A stretch of 64,000 bases of DNA, taken from Chitinibacter fontanus. Its GTDB lineage: Bacteria > Pseudomonadota > Gammaproteobacteria > Burkholderiales > Chitinibacteraceae. Made by a program: the position numbers and the translations under genes. Under the pieces are notes generated by a model. It was not told the DNA's origin. It was given only the letters and a program-made list of their open reading frames with translations, and made no database searches. Location: the NCBI RefSeq assembly GCF_013423785.1, contig NZ_CP058952.1, positions 62,001 to 126,000 on the forward strand, written 5' to 3'. This document shows, piece after piece, positions 39,300 to 47,639 of the stretch; position 1 is the stretch's first letter, and each line of letters starts with the position of its first letter.

Positions 39300-41005
39300 T
39301 TCGCCTTATAAAAAATTGTTGAATATACTCTTTCCCAATCTGCAATGCTTTTATCAACAGGTGGCATTGCAACATATTGACTACGATCAGTTTCCCAACT
39401 CTGCCGATCACCTTTCCAGGAATCCCAAATTTCTTCAACACTATCTGCAACAGAAACAATATTTTTTTCAGACTTGGTATACTTGCTCAGTACATCTAAA
39501 GAACATCCCCCAACCAGTAGCACACCATTTTTTGTGAGCAACCCGAATAGTTTTCTCAGCGCTTTAGTTGCCATAGCATCAGAAAAATGAATCAGCACAT
39601 TGTTACAAATAATCAAATCAAACTCACCATCGAGAAAAAATAAATCTCTACATTTGAATTCAACCCTTCGCCTAACTTCCGTACAAACCTCATACAACCC
39701 ATCATCGCACTTAGTAAAATATGGTAAAACATCACTTGCGAATAGCGACTCACCATCAAAGTCTATAAAATCTTCTGAGCCATACACACCATGCTTTGCT
39801 AGATCAATATTTACTTCGTCAATGTCTATTGCTAGAACTTCAAAATTACACTCATTTTTTATCAAAGACTCAATAACAAATGCATAAGCTTCACAACCTC
39901 TTGAAGCTCCAACAACCAACACCTTCCGCCCTTTAAAATTTTTTAGCGCCACTTGATGCTGCAATCTATTTCTAAAAAACCTCGTTGTATTTTTTACATC
40001 ACAAATAGGCACACAATCTTCTCGAAGATAATTTATAATTCCGCCTTTTTCGTTACATTCATTCAGTATTTTATCAAAAATCAATTTTTCACAATCTTCG
40101 ACTATACTAGTTGCACCAGCAATACCCGACACACCATCCAGCAATACTTCAGCCTGCACACCAACAAGCTCAATGCCACAGAGATGAGCAGACAGTGCGC
40201 GACTATCTACCACCATTAACTCCCCTCTTAACCCCATACCATGACTGACCAATGCAGCATGCACACGCGCAGTGAAGAACCTATCGCACGCAGCAGCATT
40301 AATCTCATTGCAAATTGTTAAAAGTGATCGTTTTGATGCTCCCAATCTATCTCCTTGCACCCAACCAATTTCCTTTGCTCCGTTAGCCTTTTCAAACTCG
40401 ACTCTTTTTCTATAAAAATCAAAATCTTTATCACTTAGATAATCATGCATGAAATTCAAATCTAGCCTTTCACTAAGAAGTAGCATCCTACTATTTTCGC
40501 ACTTAATCGTTCCATACCAATCACTCACTACAATAGATGGGCAAGGTGCAAGATGCGACTCTACACCTATCAAGTCTAAAATCTTCCACATCAATATATC
40601 GCGAACAATAATAAGATCAAACTGACTCCAAAATATATAGAGCTCTCTTCCATTCTTTTTGACAAAATCACCAATAGCAAAATCTACTTGGTTAGACAAA
40701 AAGCAACTACCAACACCAAAAGCCACCTTTTTCGATTCTCGTGCCATTGATAATACGGCGAAAGCAGCCTTGTATTTTTCGCTTAAAACACACCCATCCC
40801 AAATCCACGGAGCCCCTGCCAGAACAACAATCTCCGGACCAGAAACACTTAAAAAGCTAGGAATATCACGCGTTGTTTTTAAATTGACACTTTGCTCATA
40901 AACCACGCCAAGTCTGTTTAAATAATTCCTTACCCCTGCATAACTAAAACAATCTCCGGGATTTTCAAATCCCTCATGCAAATACATAATTGAATTAGGC
41001 ATCAA
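39296..41005 (-). CDS. Polysaccharide pyruvyltransferase-like / methyltransferase fusion
   Basis: This 569-residue protein appears to join two enzymes. Residues 1 to about 340 follow the pyruvyl transferase fold: ENPGDCFSYAGVRNYL (the N.GD motif), VLAGAPWIWDG, FDLIIVRD and the late RFFTARVHAALVSHGMGLRGE with R.H. Residues about 357-569 are a CheR-like SAM-dependent methyltransferase: KVLVVGASRGCEAYAFVIES, LAIDIDEVNIDLAKHGVYG and FDLIICNNVLIHFS. It may add and then finish a non-sugar decoration on a glycan. Two adjacent ATGs (41005, 41002) lie seven or ten bases past GGAG. It is the first gene of the AT-rich module and diverges from trpS. Confidence 0.75.
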   Translation of the reverse strand: MMPNSIMYLHEGFENPGDCFSYAGVRNYLNRLGVVYEQSVNLKTTRDIPSFLSVSGPEIVVLAGAPWIWDGCVLSEKYKAAFAVLSMARESKKVAFGVGSCFLSNQVDFAIGDFVKKNGRELYIFWSQFDLIIVRDILMWKILDLIGVESHLAPCPSIVVSDWYGTIKCENSRMLLLSERLDLNFMHDYLSDKDFDFYRKRVEFEKANGAKEIGWVQGDRLGASKRSLLTICNEINAAACDRFFTARVHAALVSHGMGLRGELMVVDSRALSAHLCGIELVGVQAEVLLDGVSGIAGATSIVEDCEKLIFDKILNECNEKGGIINYLREDCVPICDVKNTTRFFRNRLQHQVALKNFKGRKVLVVGASRGCEAYAFVIESLIKNECNFEVLAIDIDEVNIDLAKHGVYGSEDFIDFDGESLFASDVLPYFTKCDDGLYEVCTEVRRRVEFKCRDLFFLDGEFDLIICNNVLIHFSDAMATKALRKLFGLLTKNGVLLVGGCSLDVLSKYTKSEKNIVSVADSVEEIWDSWKGDRQSWETDRSQYVAMPPVDKSIADWERVYSTIFYKAN

Positions 41006-41063
41006 AACTCCAAAAATCAGAAAAAAACCACCGTTGTCAATTCAATAAAAAATTCAACAGCTA

Positions 41064-41093
41064 TTGACAGAAAGCTCAAACAAATGCAATCAT
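41064..41093 (+). promoter_or_regulatory. Probable promoter of the trpS leader
   Basis: A perfect -35 hexamer TTGACA (41064-41069) is followed 18 bases later by AATCAT (41088-41093), a weak -10. Transcription would begin near 41100, at or just before the leader ATG. On the opposite strand another TTGACA (complement of 41033-41038) faces the glycan module. A second possible -10 (TATTAT, 41127-41132) would start inside the leader and bypass the peptide. Confidence 0.5.
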
Positions 41094-41099
41094 ATTCAA

Positions 41100-41147
41100 A
41101 TGAATAAATTAACCCTGTCAGCAACCTATTATAAGTGGCGTCCTTAG
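41100..41147 (+). CDS. Putative trpS leader peptide (15 residues)
   Basis: A short frame encodes MNKLTLSATYYKWRP followed by TAG. A Trp codon (41136-41138) sits three codons before the stop, mirroring the spacing in enterobacterial trp leaders, and the stop touches the 5' arm of an antiterminator. No Shine-Dalgarno sequence is visible; if transcription starts near 41100 the peptide would be leaderless, as described for trpL of some alphaproteobacteria. Only one Trp codon is present, so the sensing would be weaker than in classical leaders. Two Tyr codons precede it. Confidence 0.5.
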   Translation: MNKLTLSATYYKWRP

Positions 41148-41231
41148 GCGGCACTGGGTTTGTTCGTTCTGACAAAACCTGCCGCCGGATACGGTGACAG
41201 GTTTTTTTATCTCCCTCCCCCATCCGGCGGC
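41147..41231 (+). promoter_or_regulatory. trpS attenuator: alternative antiterminator and terminator hairpins
   Basis: Terminator: AAAACCTG (41174-41181) pairs with CAGGTTTT (41198-41205), continued by an inner CGCCG/CGGTG stem with loop GATA, and the T run covers 41202-41208. Antiterminator: GGCGGCA (41147-41153) pairs with TGCCGCC (41180-41186), extended by GG.TTTGT (41156-41163) with ACAAA.CC (41172-41179). The two share bases 41174-41186 and exclude each other. A third arm, ATCCGGCGGC (41222-41231), is perfectly complementary to GCCGCCGGAT (41181-41190) and could also block the terminator. Confidence 0.65.
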
Positions 41232-41259
41232 TCCAAAATCGAAACTTAGGAGCTACACC

Positions 41260-42273
41260 ATGTCTCACCATCCAACTCAAACTGTTGTCGTTACCGGTGA
41301 TCGCACGACTGGGCCTTTGCATCTTGGTCATTTTGCTGGCTCGCTGCAAACTCGTTTACAACTGCAACAAGAGCACAGCCCATTTATCCTACTCGCCGAT
41401 ACCCAAGCCTTATCTGATCACCAAGGTGATTACCGCAAGGTGCGCCAAGCAGTAATCGATGTAGCTCTCGACTACCTTGCTGTCGGCATCGACCCGAAAA
41501 AATCCACTATTTTGATTCAGTCTATGGTGCCAGAGCTGGCAGAGCTATCGTTTTACATGATGAATCTAGTCAGTGTTGCGCGTTTGGAACGTAATCCCAC
41601 TGTCAAGACTGAATTGCGCCACAAAGGGCAGGATCGCGACGTCGCCGCGGGCTTTTTAACTTACCCGGTGAGCCAAGCAGCCGACATTACCGCCCTGCGT
41701 GGCACTTTGATTCCCGTGGGCGCTGATCAACTACCGATGATTGAGCAAACCAATGAAATCGTTCGCCGCTTTAACCGCATGGTTGGGGAAAACATTCTAA
41801 ACGAGTGCGAAGCCCTGTTGTCCGACACCACGCGCCTCCCCGGGATTGATGGCAAAGGTAAAATGAGCCGCGCTGCGGGCAATCACATCTCCCTTTCGGC
41901 CAGCAGTGATGAGATCACCGCCGCCGTGAATAAAATGTACACCGATGCCAATCACATCACGATCGGCACGCCGGGGCAGGTGGAAGGCAATGCGGTGTTT
42001 AGCTTTTTGGATGCTTTCGATAGCGACAGCATCAAAGTTGCCGAGCTGAAAGCACAATACCAACACGGTGGCCTTGGTGATAGTGTGATCAAAGCTCGCC
42101 TCAATGATGTTTTACAAGCATTGATCGGGCCGATTCGTGAGCGCCGTGCCGAGTTTGCCAAGCAACCCGATGAAGTACTATCAATGCTGCTGTGTGGCTC
42201 AGCAAAAGCGCGCCAAACTGCGGTGCTGACTTTGCATAAAGTGAAAACCGCTATGGGGATGTACTACTTCTAA
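41260..42273 (+). CDS. trpS: Tryptophanyl-tRNA synthetase
   Basis: This 337-residue class I synthetase charges tRNA-Trp. The HIGH-type signature is PLHLGH (residues 19-24) and the KMSKS-type loop is the variant KMSRA (201-205). LTYPVSQAADI and LPVG/LIPVGADQLPMIEQTNEI are the conserved tryptophan- and ATP-site segments. TAGGAG lies seven bases before ATG 41260; the longer frame to 41194 would begin inside the terminator hairpin and is rejected. The leader strongly suggests control by transcription attenuation. It stands alone, with a dinB-like gene 46 bases downstream. Confidence 0.95.
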   Translation: MSHHPTQTVVVTGDRTTGPLHLGHFAGSLQTRLQLQQEHSPFILLADTQALSDHQGDYRKVRQAVIDVALDYLAVGIDPKKSTILIQSMVPELAELSFYMMNLVSVARLERNPTVKTELRHKGQDRDVAAGFLTYPVSQAADITALRGTLIPVGADQLPMIEQTNEIVRRFNRMVGENILNECEALLSDTTRLPGIDGKGKMSRAAGNHISLSASSDEITAAVNKMYTDANHITIGTPGQVEGNAVFSFLDAFDSDSIKVAELKAQYQHGGLGDSVIKARLNDVLQALIGPIRERRAEFAKQPDEVLSMLLCGSAKARQTAVLTLHKVKTAMGMYYF

Positions 42274-42319
42274 GCACTTAGCCATGGCTAGCACACCACC
42301 GATGACCGAGGATTCAACC

Positions 42320-42814
42320 ATGCCTGCCACACTCTTTCGCACCTTGTTTGAACACAAAGCCTGGGCTAACCAAGACCTGCTCACTCAATTGATCACGCAT
42401 CAACAGCCTGATCATGCCAAGAGTTGGCGCTTGGCAACGCGCTTGATGAACCACCTCAATATCGTGGATCAGATATTTATTGCCCATCTTACGGGTAAAA
42501 CGCACAGTTTTACGGCAACCAATACTCCAGAAACACCAGATTTGCTGGAGTTGCAATCACGCACGATGCAAACCGATCAGCAATTGATTAGCTTGGTCAG
42601 CACTCAGCCTGCGACTTTTTTTGAGCAAAGGATTGAGTTTGTCTTTACCGATGGCAAACACGGCAGTATGACCGCAGCGGAAATACTGATGCATTTAATC
42701 ACGCACGGCAGCTATCACCGCGGTCAAATTGGACGTGTTATTTACGACAGCAATGCAAAAATCTCGCCCGATATTTTGACTGGATTTTTGCATCGCAATC
42801 GCGAATTAAACTAA
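42320..42814 (+). CDS. DinB-family protein
   Basis: This 164-residue four-helix-bundle protein starts with the usual FRTLFEHKAWANQDLL pattern. Metal-ligand-type histidines occur in RLMNHLNIVDQIFIAHL and in HLITHGSYHRGQIGRV. Members bind a divalent metal; many act as thiol-dependent transferases or have no known role, despite the DNA-damage name. I use ATG 42320, which has GAGG about eight bases upstream; ATG 42284 and 42302 are also in frame but lack support. The 142-base gap to maeB contains no gene. Confidence 0.85.
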   Translation: MPATLFRTLFEHKAWANQDLLTQLITHQQPDHAKSWRLATRLMNHLNIVDQIFIAHLTGKTHSFTATNTPETPDLLELQSRTMQTDQQLISLVSTQPATFFEQRIEFVFTDGKHGSMTAAEILMHLITHGSYHRGQIGRVIYDSNAKISPDILTGFLHRNRELN

Positions 42815-42956
42815 GGGCACAGCAACACCATACGATGCTGCTTTCGCTATTTTGCAACATAAAATTGCTGCGCTGCGATATAAAGCCTTTCGGCAATACT
42901 CAAGCGACTTTCTGCGTCTAGAATGAAACATCATCAATCAGGGGCGCAGGTGCAGC

Positions 42957-45245
42957 ATGGACGAAGAATTACGCAAAAAAGCACTGGAATATCATCGTTT
43001 TCCCAAACCTGGCAAAATCCAAGTCGTCCCGACCAAGGGACTAGCCAGCCAGCGTGATCTGGCCCTAGCCTATTCGCCAGGCGTCGCGGCCGCCTGTGAT
43101 GCCATCGTTGCTGACCCCTCTGAGGCTCGCAATCTCACTTCACGCGGTAATTTAGTCGCAGTCATCTCCAACGGCACTGCCGTGCTTGGCCTTGGGGATA
43201 TTGGCCCACTGGCCAGCAAACCAGTCATGGAAGGCAAAGGTGTTTTATTTAAAAAGTTTGCCGGCATTGATGTATTTGACATCGAAATCGAGCAAAAAGA
43301 CCCCGATAGACTGATTGAAATCATCGCGGCGCTCGAGCCGACCTTTGGCGGCATTAATCTCGAAGACATCAAAGCGCCCGAGTGTTTTTATGTTGAGCGC
43401 AAACTGCGTGAACGGATGAAAATTCCGGTGTTTCATGATGATCAGCACGGCACCGCGATTATTGTTGGCGCGGCAGTAAAAAATGCGCTTAGCCTGATCG
43501 GCAAACAGCTCAATCAGGTTAAGCTAGTCGCCTCTGGTGCGGGAGCAGCAGCGATTGCGTGTCTGGATTTACTGGTGTCGTTGGGCGTACAGCGTGAGCA
43601 TATTATTGTTTGCGACTCCAAAGGTGTCATCCACACTGAGCGTGGGCCGCTGGATGAAACCAAGCAGCGCTATGCGCGTGATACCGAGTTGCGCACCTTG
43701 AGCCAGGCCTTGGTTGGCGCCGATATTTTCCTCGGGCTTTCTGGTCAAGGCTTGGTGACGGGCGAAATGCTCAAAAGCATGGCTCCTAATCCATTGGTGT
43801 TAGCATTGGCCAATCCCAACCCCGAAATCACCCCGCCCGAAGCACAAGCAGCACGCGCTGACGCAATTATTTGTACCGGACGCTCGGATTATCCCAATCA
43901 AGTCAACAATGTGCTGTGCTTCCCGTTTATGTTCCGTGGCGCACTCGATGTAGGTGCAACGACGATTAATGAGGCAATGAAGCACGCAGCCGTCAACGCG
44001 ATTGCCGAGTTGGCCCATGCCGAGCAATCGGATGTGGTCGCTGATGCCTATGGTGGGCAAGAGCTCTCATTTGGCCCCGAATACCTGATTCCAAAGCCGT
44101 TCGATCCGCGCCTGATCATCAAAATTGCGCCCGCGGTGGCTAAAGCGGCGATGGACAGCGGCGTGGCAACGCGGCCGATTGAAGACTTTGCAGCTTATAT
44201 CGATGAGCTAACGCAGTTCGTCTATAAAACCAATCTATTCATGCGCCCAGTGTTTGCTGCTGCCAAGAAAGCGCAAAAGCGCGTAGTGTTCTGCGAGGGT
44301 GAAGACGAGCGTGTATTGCATGCAGTGCAGGAAATACTCGATATGCAGTTGTGTCAGCCAATCCTGGTCGGCCGCCCCGCAGTGCTGCAAGCTCGTATCG
44401 ATAAACTAGGGCTACGCATCCGCCCCGGCATCGATTTTGAGGTTTGCAACCCGGAAAACGATCCGCGCTATCGCGAATACTGGCAGCTCTACTACAGCAT
44501 CATGATGCGCAAAGGCGTATCAGAAAACCTCGCCAAGGCTGAAGTGCGGCGCAAAACCACATTGATTGGCGCGCTGATGGTCAAGCGCGGTGAAGCCGAT
44601 GCGATGATTTGCGGCACTTACGGGCTATATCACCACCACCATCACCATCTAATGAATGTGTTGGGGCAAAAAGCTGGCACGACGGTGACTGCAGCAATGA
44701 ATATCTTGCTGCTGCAAACCGGCAATATGTTTATTTGCGACACCTACGTCAACCAAGATCCAACTGCCGAGCAATTAGCTGATATGACACTGATGGCGGC
44801 CGATGCGGTGCGCAAATTTGGCATCGTCCCCAAAGTCGCGCTACTTAGCCATTCGAGCTTTGGCAGCTATGACACACCGTCAGCCCGAAAAATGCAAGAA
44901 ACGCTTGAATTGGTCACCCAGCGCGCGCCCGAGCTGGAAATCGATGGCGAAATGCATGGCGATGCAGCGCTTTCCAGCACCATTCGCCAGCAGGTTTTCC
45001 CGCATTCGCGCCTCAAAGGTGAAGCCAATATCCTGATGATGCCTAATCTAGATGCCGCCAATATCTCATTTAATTTGCTGAAAACGACTTCGGTAGACGG
45101 TGTCACCATCGGGCCTATCTTGCTGGGTTTGGCCAAACCGGCGCATATTCTGACACCAACGGCGTCGGTGCGGCGTATCATTAATATGGCGGCACTAGCA
45201 GCAGTTGAAGCGGCCACCCAACAATCAGGAGAAGCGCATGAGTGA
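42957..45245 (+). CDS. maeB: NADP-dependent malic enzyme with phosphotransacetylase-like domain
   Basis: This 762-residue MaeB has a malic-enzyme half (about 1-425), with [13 protein letters not shown], the Tyr/Lys catalytic region, the metal-binding EDIKAPECF and the [14 protein letters not shown] block, joined to a phosphotransacetylase-like half (about 430-762) that senses acetyl-CoA in related enzymes. It decarboxylates malate to pyruvate and makes NADPH. Residues 559-564 are six consecutive histidines ([12 protein letters not shown]) where relatives carry a shorter mixed stretch. The PhaM-like gene overlaps its 3' end by eight bases. Confidence 0.95.
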   Translation: MDEELRKKALEYHRFPKPGKIQVVPTKGLASQRDLALAYSPGVAAACDAIVADPSEARNLTSRGNLVAVISNGTAVLGLGDIGPLASKPVMEGKGVLFKKFAGIDVFDIEIEQKDPDRLIEIIAALEPTFGGINLEDIKAPECFYVERKLRERMKIPVFHDDQHGTAIIVGAAVKNALSLIGKQLNQVKLVASGAGAAAIACLDLLVSLGVQREHIIVCDSKGVIHTERGPLDETKQRYARDTELRTLSQALVGADIFLGLSGQGLVTGEMLKSMAPNPLVLALANPNPEITPPEAQAARADAIICTGRSDYPNQVNNVLCFPFMFRGALDVGATTINEAMKHAAVNAIAELAHAEQSDVVADAYGGQELSFGPEYLIPKPFDPRLIIKIAPAVAKAAMDSGVATRPIEDFAAYIDELTQFVYKTNLFMRPVFAAAKKAQKRVVFCEGEDERVLHAVQEILDMQLCQPILVGRPAVLQARIDKLGLRIRPGIDFEVCNPENDPRYREYWQLYYSIMMRKGVSENLAKAEVRRKTTLIGALMVKRGEADAMICGTYGLYHHHHHHLMNVLGQKAGTTVTAAMNILLLQTGNMFICDTYVNQDPTAEQLADMTLMAADAVRKFGIVPKVALLSHSSFGSYDTPSARKMQETLELVTQRAPELEIDGEMHGDAALSSTIRQQVFPHSRLKGEANILMMPNLDAANISFNLLKTTSVDGVTIGPILLGLAKPAHILTPTASVRRIINMAALAAVEAATQQSGEAHE

Positions 45246-45489
45246 ATTTAACCCCGCCGACCCCTTCGCTTTTTTTAGCCAAATGATGAAGCCAGGTAGC
45301 AACCCTTTTCTACCGCCCTTGTCTGAAGAAGAAATCGACCGCAAAATTGTCGAATGTCGCACCGTCGAGCAATGGCTTAGCCTGCAAGTGGGCATGCTGC
45401 AGATGACAATTAAAACTCTGGAAATGCAAAAAGCCGGTTTGGCCGCATTCAAGCAAGGCTTAGAGCCAAAATCATCGGAAAACCCGTAA
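45238..45489 (+). CDS. PhaM-like polyhydroxyalkanoate granule protein
   Basis: This 83-residue protein matches the N-terminal domain pattern of PhaM: LSEEEIDRKIVECRTVEQWL, followed by LSLQVGMLQMTIKTLEMQKAGL. PhaM activates PHB synthase and anchors granules to the nucleoid in Cupriavidus through a Lys/Pro-rich C-terminal tail; that tail is missing here, so DNA binding is doubtful. It implies the host makes polyhydroxyalkanoate. The ATG at 45238 lies inside the maeB end, so an NADPH-producing enzyme and a PHA factor are coupled in translation. Confidence 0.8.
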   Translation: MSEFNPADPFAFFSQMMKPGSNPFLPPLSEEEIDRKIVECRTVEQWLSLQVGMLQMTIKTLEMQKAGLAAFKQGLEPKSSENP

Positions 45490-46668
45490 ATGAAATTTCG
45501 CAACACGCTTACCCTAACGGCCAGTGTTCTGGCCGTTTTTTTATCAGCATGTACGAGCACACAACCCTTTAAAAGCAATACCCAACTCAGTACACCTGCC
45601 AAGCCTAAATCAAATAAGGCTTCTGAGGTCATACCCCTTCGCTACCAAGAAAGAACATGGCATGAATTGCCAGCCTGGCAAGCCGATCAGCTAACACAAG
45701 GCTGGGCGAGCTGGCTCAAAGGTTGCGCTAAGCCTCGCGCAGCCTGGGCCACAATTTGTGCTGAAGCAAAATCGGTTGCTAATAATACAGCCGCTATTCG
45801 CCGCTTTATCGAAACCAAACTAAGCCCTTATCAATTAATTAATCCCGATGGTAATGAGCTTGGATTGATTACTGGCTATTACGAGCCTGTTTACCCCGGC
45901 AGCTTAACGCGCACCACCACCGCCAATCAGCCCGTTTATGCCCCACCAAAAGACATGATCACCGTGGCCTTGGACGAAGTTTATCCTGAGCTCAAAGGCA
46001 AGCGACTGCGCGGGCGGATCGTCGGCAACAAACTCGTCCCCTACCCTGATCGCGCACAAATCGTCGCCAAAGGCATTGATGCGCCAGTGCTGGCCTGGCT
46101 GACCGACCCAGTGCATGTGCAATTTTTACAAATCCAAGGTTCTGGCCGCGTACAGCTCACGAATGGTCAGCAGTTGCGACTAGGCTACGCAGATCAAAAT
46201 GGCCGCCCTTACAAACCGGTAGGTCGCTGGCTGGTTGAACAAGGCTTGATGGATGCCAGCGATGTATCGATGCAGTCTATTATCGCTTGGGCCAAAGCCA
46301 ATCCGGCCCGAATTGATGAGTTGCTCAACAGCAACCCTAGCTATGTGTTCTTCCGCACGTTACCGACCAGTGAAGATGGGCCAATTGGCAGTTTAGGCGT
46401 ACCACTGAGCGCGGGTTATAGTATTGCAGTCGACCCCAATACCATCCCATTGGGCAGCTTGGCATTTATTGCCACCACACGCCCCGATAATGCGGGCGGC
46501 ATTCATCGTATGGTGGCTGCGCAAGATACCGGCGGCGCAATTCGTGGCTCGGTACGAGCAGATTTTTTCTGGGGTACAGGCGACGCGGCAGGTGAGCTGG
46601 CAGGAAAAATGAAGCAAGATGGCCGATTGTGGCTGCTGTGGCCAAAAGGTATGCCACTTCCAAACTAG
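45490..46668 (+). CDS. mltA: Membrane-bound lytic murein transglycosylase A
   Basis: This 392-residue outer-membrane lipoprotein has lipobox LSAC (lipidated Cys21). The MltA domain is recognisable from LITGYYEPVYPG and YPDRAQI to the fingerprint SGRVQLTNGQQLRLGYADQN. The C-terminal 3D domain carries MVAAQDTGGAIRG with catalytic Asp346. It cleaves the MurNAc-GlcNAc bond of peptidoglycan, forming 1,6-anhydro ends. It begins directly after the PhaM-like stop, so the unit maeB-phaM-mltA may be one transcript, ended by the strong terminator at 46688-46720. Confidence 0.94.
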   Translation: MKFRNTLTLTASVLAVFLSACTSTQPFKSNTQLSTPAKPKSNKASEVIPLRYQERTWHELPAWQADQLTQGWASWLKGCAKPRAAWATICAEAKSVANNTAAIRRFIETKLSPYQLINPDGNELGLITGYYEPVYPGSLTRTTTANQPVYAPPKDMITVALDEVYPELKGKRLRGRIVGNKLVPYPDRAQIVAKGIDAPVLAWLTDPVHVQFLQIQGSGRVQLTNGQQLRLGYADQNGRPYKPVGRWLVEQGLMDASDVSMQSIIAWAKANPARIDELLNSNPSYVFFRTLPTSEDGPIGSLGVPLSAGYSIAVDPNTIPLGSLAFIATTRPDNAGGIHRMVAAQDTGGAIRGSVRADFFWGTGDAAGELAGKMKQDGRLWLLWPKGMPLPN

Positions 46669-46687
46669 ACGCAGCCATAATTGCACA

Positions 46688-46720
46688 AATAAAAAGCCGT
46701 CAATCGACGGCTTTTTATTT
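46688..46720. terminator. Bidirectional terminator between mltA and folA
   Basis: AAATAAAAAGCCGTC and GACGGCTTTTTATTT form a perfect 15-bp stem around a four-base loop. T runs lie on both sides, so it can stop mltA (+) and folA (-) transcripts. Confidence 0.93.
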
Positions 46721-46732
46721 GCGTAATCATGT

Positions 46733-46750
46733 ATTTGCTTATAAGCAAAT
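46733..46750. repeat. Perfect 18-bp palindrome downstream of folA
   Basis: ATTTGCTTATAAGCAAAT is a perfect palindrome (two 9-base halves) between the terminator and the folA stop. It may be a protein-binding site or a second 3'-end hairpin. No related copy was seen in the window. Confidence 0.6.
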
Positions 46751-46777
46751 CATAGCAATGCCTAGCATGACATACGC

Positions 46778-47260
46778 TTAAGATTTTCTCTGATAAGTTA
46801 CAAAAGCGTATTCAATTCCTTTGTCTGAGCGATGCGCCTCACGCTGCGTTTCTTGCCACAGTGTGCGGTCAAACTCAGGGAAAAATGCATCACCTTCAGG
46901 GGCAAGATTTACTTCGGTAAGGTAGAGCGTATCAGCAAAGGCAAATGCCTGACGGTAGATTTCTCCCCCGCCAATTACAAACAATTTATCCAGGCCTTGG
47001 CACGCAGCAATAGCGTCCTCAATACTTGGAAATACTTCGGCGCCGCTGGCTTGCCAGTTGGCATTGCGGCTCACCACCAAATGACGGCGACCGGGCAGTA
47101 ATCCGGGCAAAGACTCAAATGTTTTACGCCCCATCAGCATTGGGCTACCCATTGTCAGCCGCTTAAAATATTGTAAATCCTCAGGCAGCCGCCACGGCAG
47201 GCGATTTTCAATACCAATCACGCCATTGCTAGCAACGGCAGAAATAATAGCAAGCTCCAT
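46778..47260 (-). CDS. folA: Dihydrofolate reductase
   Basis: This 160-residue enzyme reduces dihydrofolate to tetrahydrofolate with NADPH and is the target of trimethoprim. It starts MELAIISAVASNGVIGIENRLPW, with the Met-20-type loop, then the conserved LPEDLQYFKRLTMG and MGRKTFESLP blocks, and FVIGGGEIYRQ. ATG 47260 has GGAGATG upstream and gives the standard length; the frame stays open to 47509 but the added residues do not belong to the fold. A small membrane protein gene lies 35 bases upstream. Confidence 0.96.
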   Translation of the reverse strand: MELAIISAVASNGVIGIENRLPWRLPEDLQYFKRLTMGSPMLMGRKTFESLPGLLPGRRHLVVSRNANWQASGAEVFPSIEDAIAACQGLDKLFVIGGGEIYRQAFAFADTLYLTEVNLAPEGDAFFPEFDRTLWQETQREAHRSDKGIEYAFVTYQRKS

Positions 47261-47295
47261 AACATCTCCAAATGAACAAGCCACCCAAGGCTCGA

Positions 47296-47592
47296 TCAGG
47301 CGCGAGCAGCGCGTGACAGCACTAAATAGCTGGGCAAACAGCCCAATGGCGCCAAAACCAGCGGCAGCAGACTCCAAAGCCACACGGTTTTTTGCAATGC
47401 CTTGGCCAAAGCTGCGCTGGCAATCATCAAGGCGATTAAGGCGGCAAAATACAGCCAAACGAGCAGATACATTCCAGGTCTGCTCGTACCTAGTGGCGTA
47501 TTGAGCCACATATACGCCAGTGACATACCCAGAAATAAACTAATCCAGAAGGTAACGGTGTGGCAAAAAGCCAGCTGTTTGATACTTAACAT
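47296..47592 (-). CDS. Small membrane protein of unknown function
   Basis: This 98-residue protein has three hydrophobic segments (about residues 11-30, 42-64 and 70-92). I do not recognise a family. It lies between folA and another small membrane protein on the same strand, with 35 and 47 bases of spacing. The strong hydrophobic periodicity and near-clean fit into the gap support a real gene, but conservation has not been checked. Confidence 0.6.
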   Translation of the reverse strand: MLSIKQLAFCHTVTFWISLFLGMSLAYMWLNTPLGTSRPGMYLLVWLYFAALIALMIASAALAKALQKTVWLWSLLPLVLAPLGCLPSYLVLSRAARA

Positions 47593-47639
47593 CCAATCTT
47601 CCCATCATGGCCAAATCATCCGATCTGGCACGGCTAAAA

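Noticed and set aside
35068..41005. AT-rich module as a prophage or genomic island with attachment sites
   Set aside because: No integrase, tRNA gene, direct repeats or transposase were seen; only the composition suggests transfer.
41017..41349. Minus-strand open frame antisense to the trpS leader
   Set aside because: It runs through the inverted repeats of the attenuator and trpS itself; such frames arise by chance.
44631..44648. Hexahistidine run as vector or tag contamination
   Set aside because: It lies in the middle of a complete native gene with normal flanking sequence, not at a terminus.
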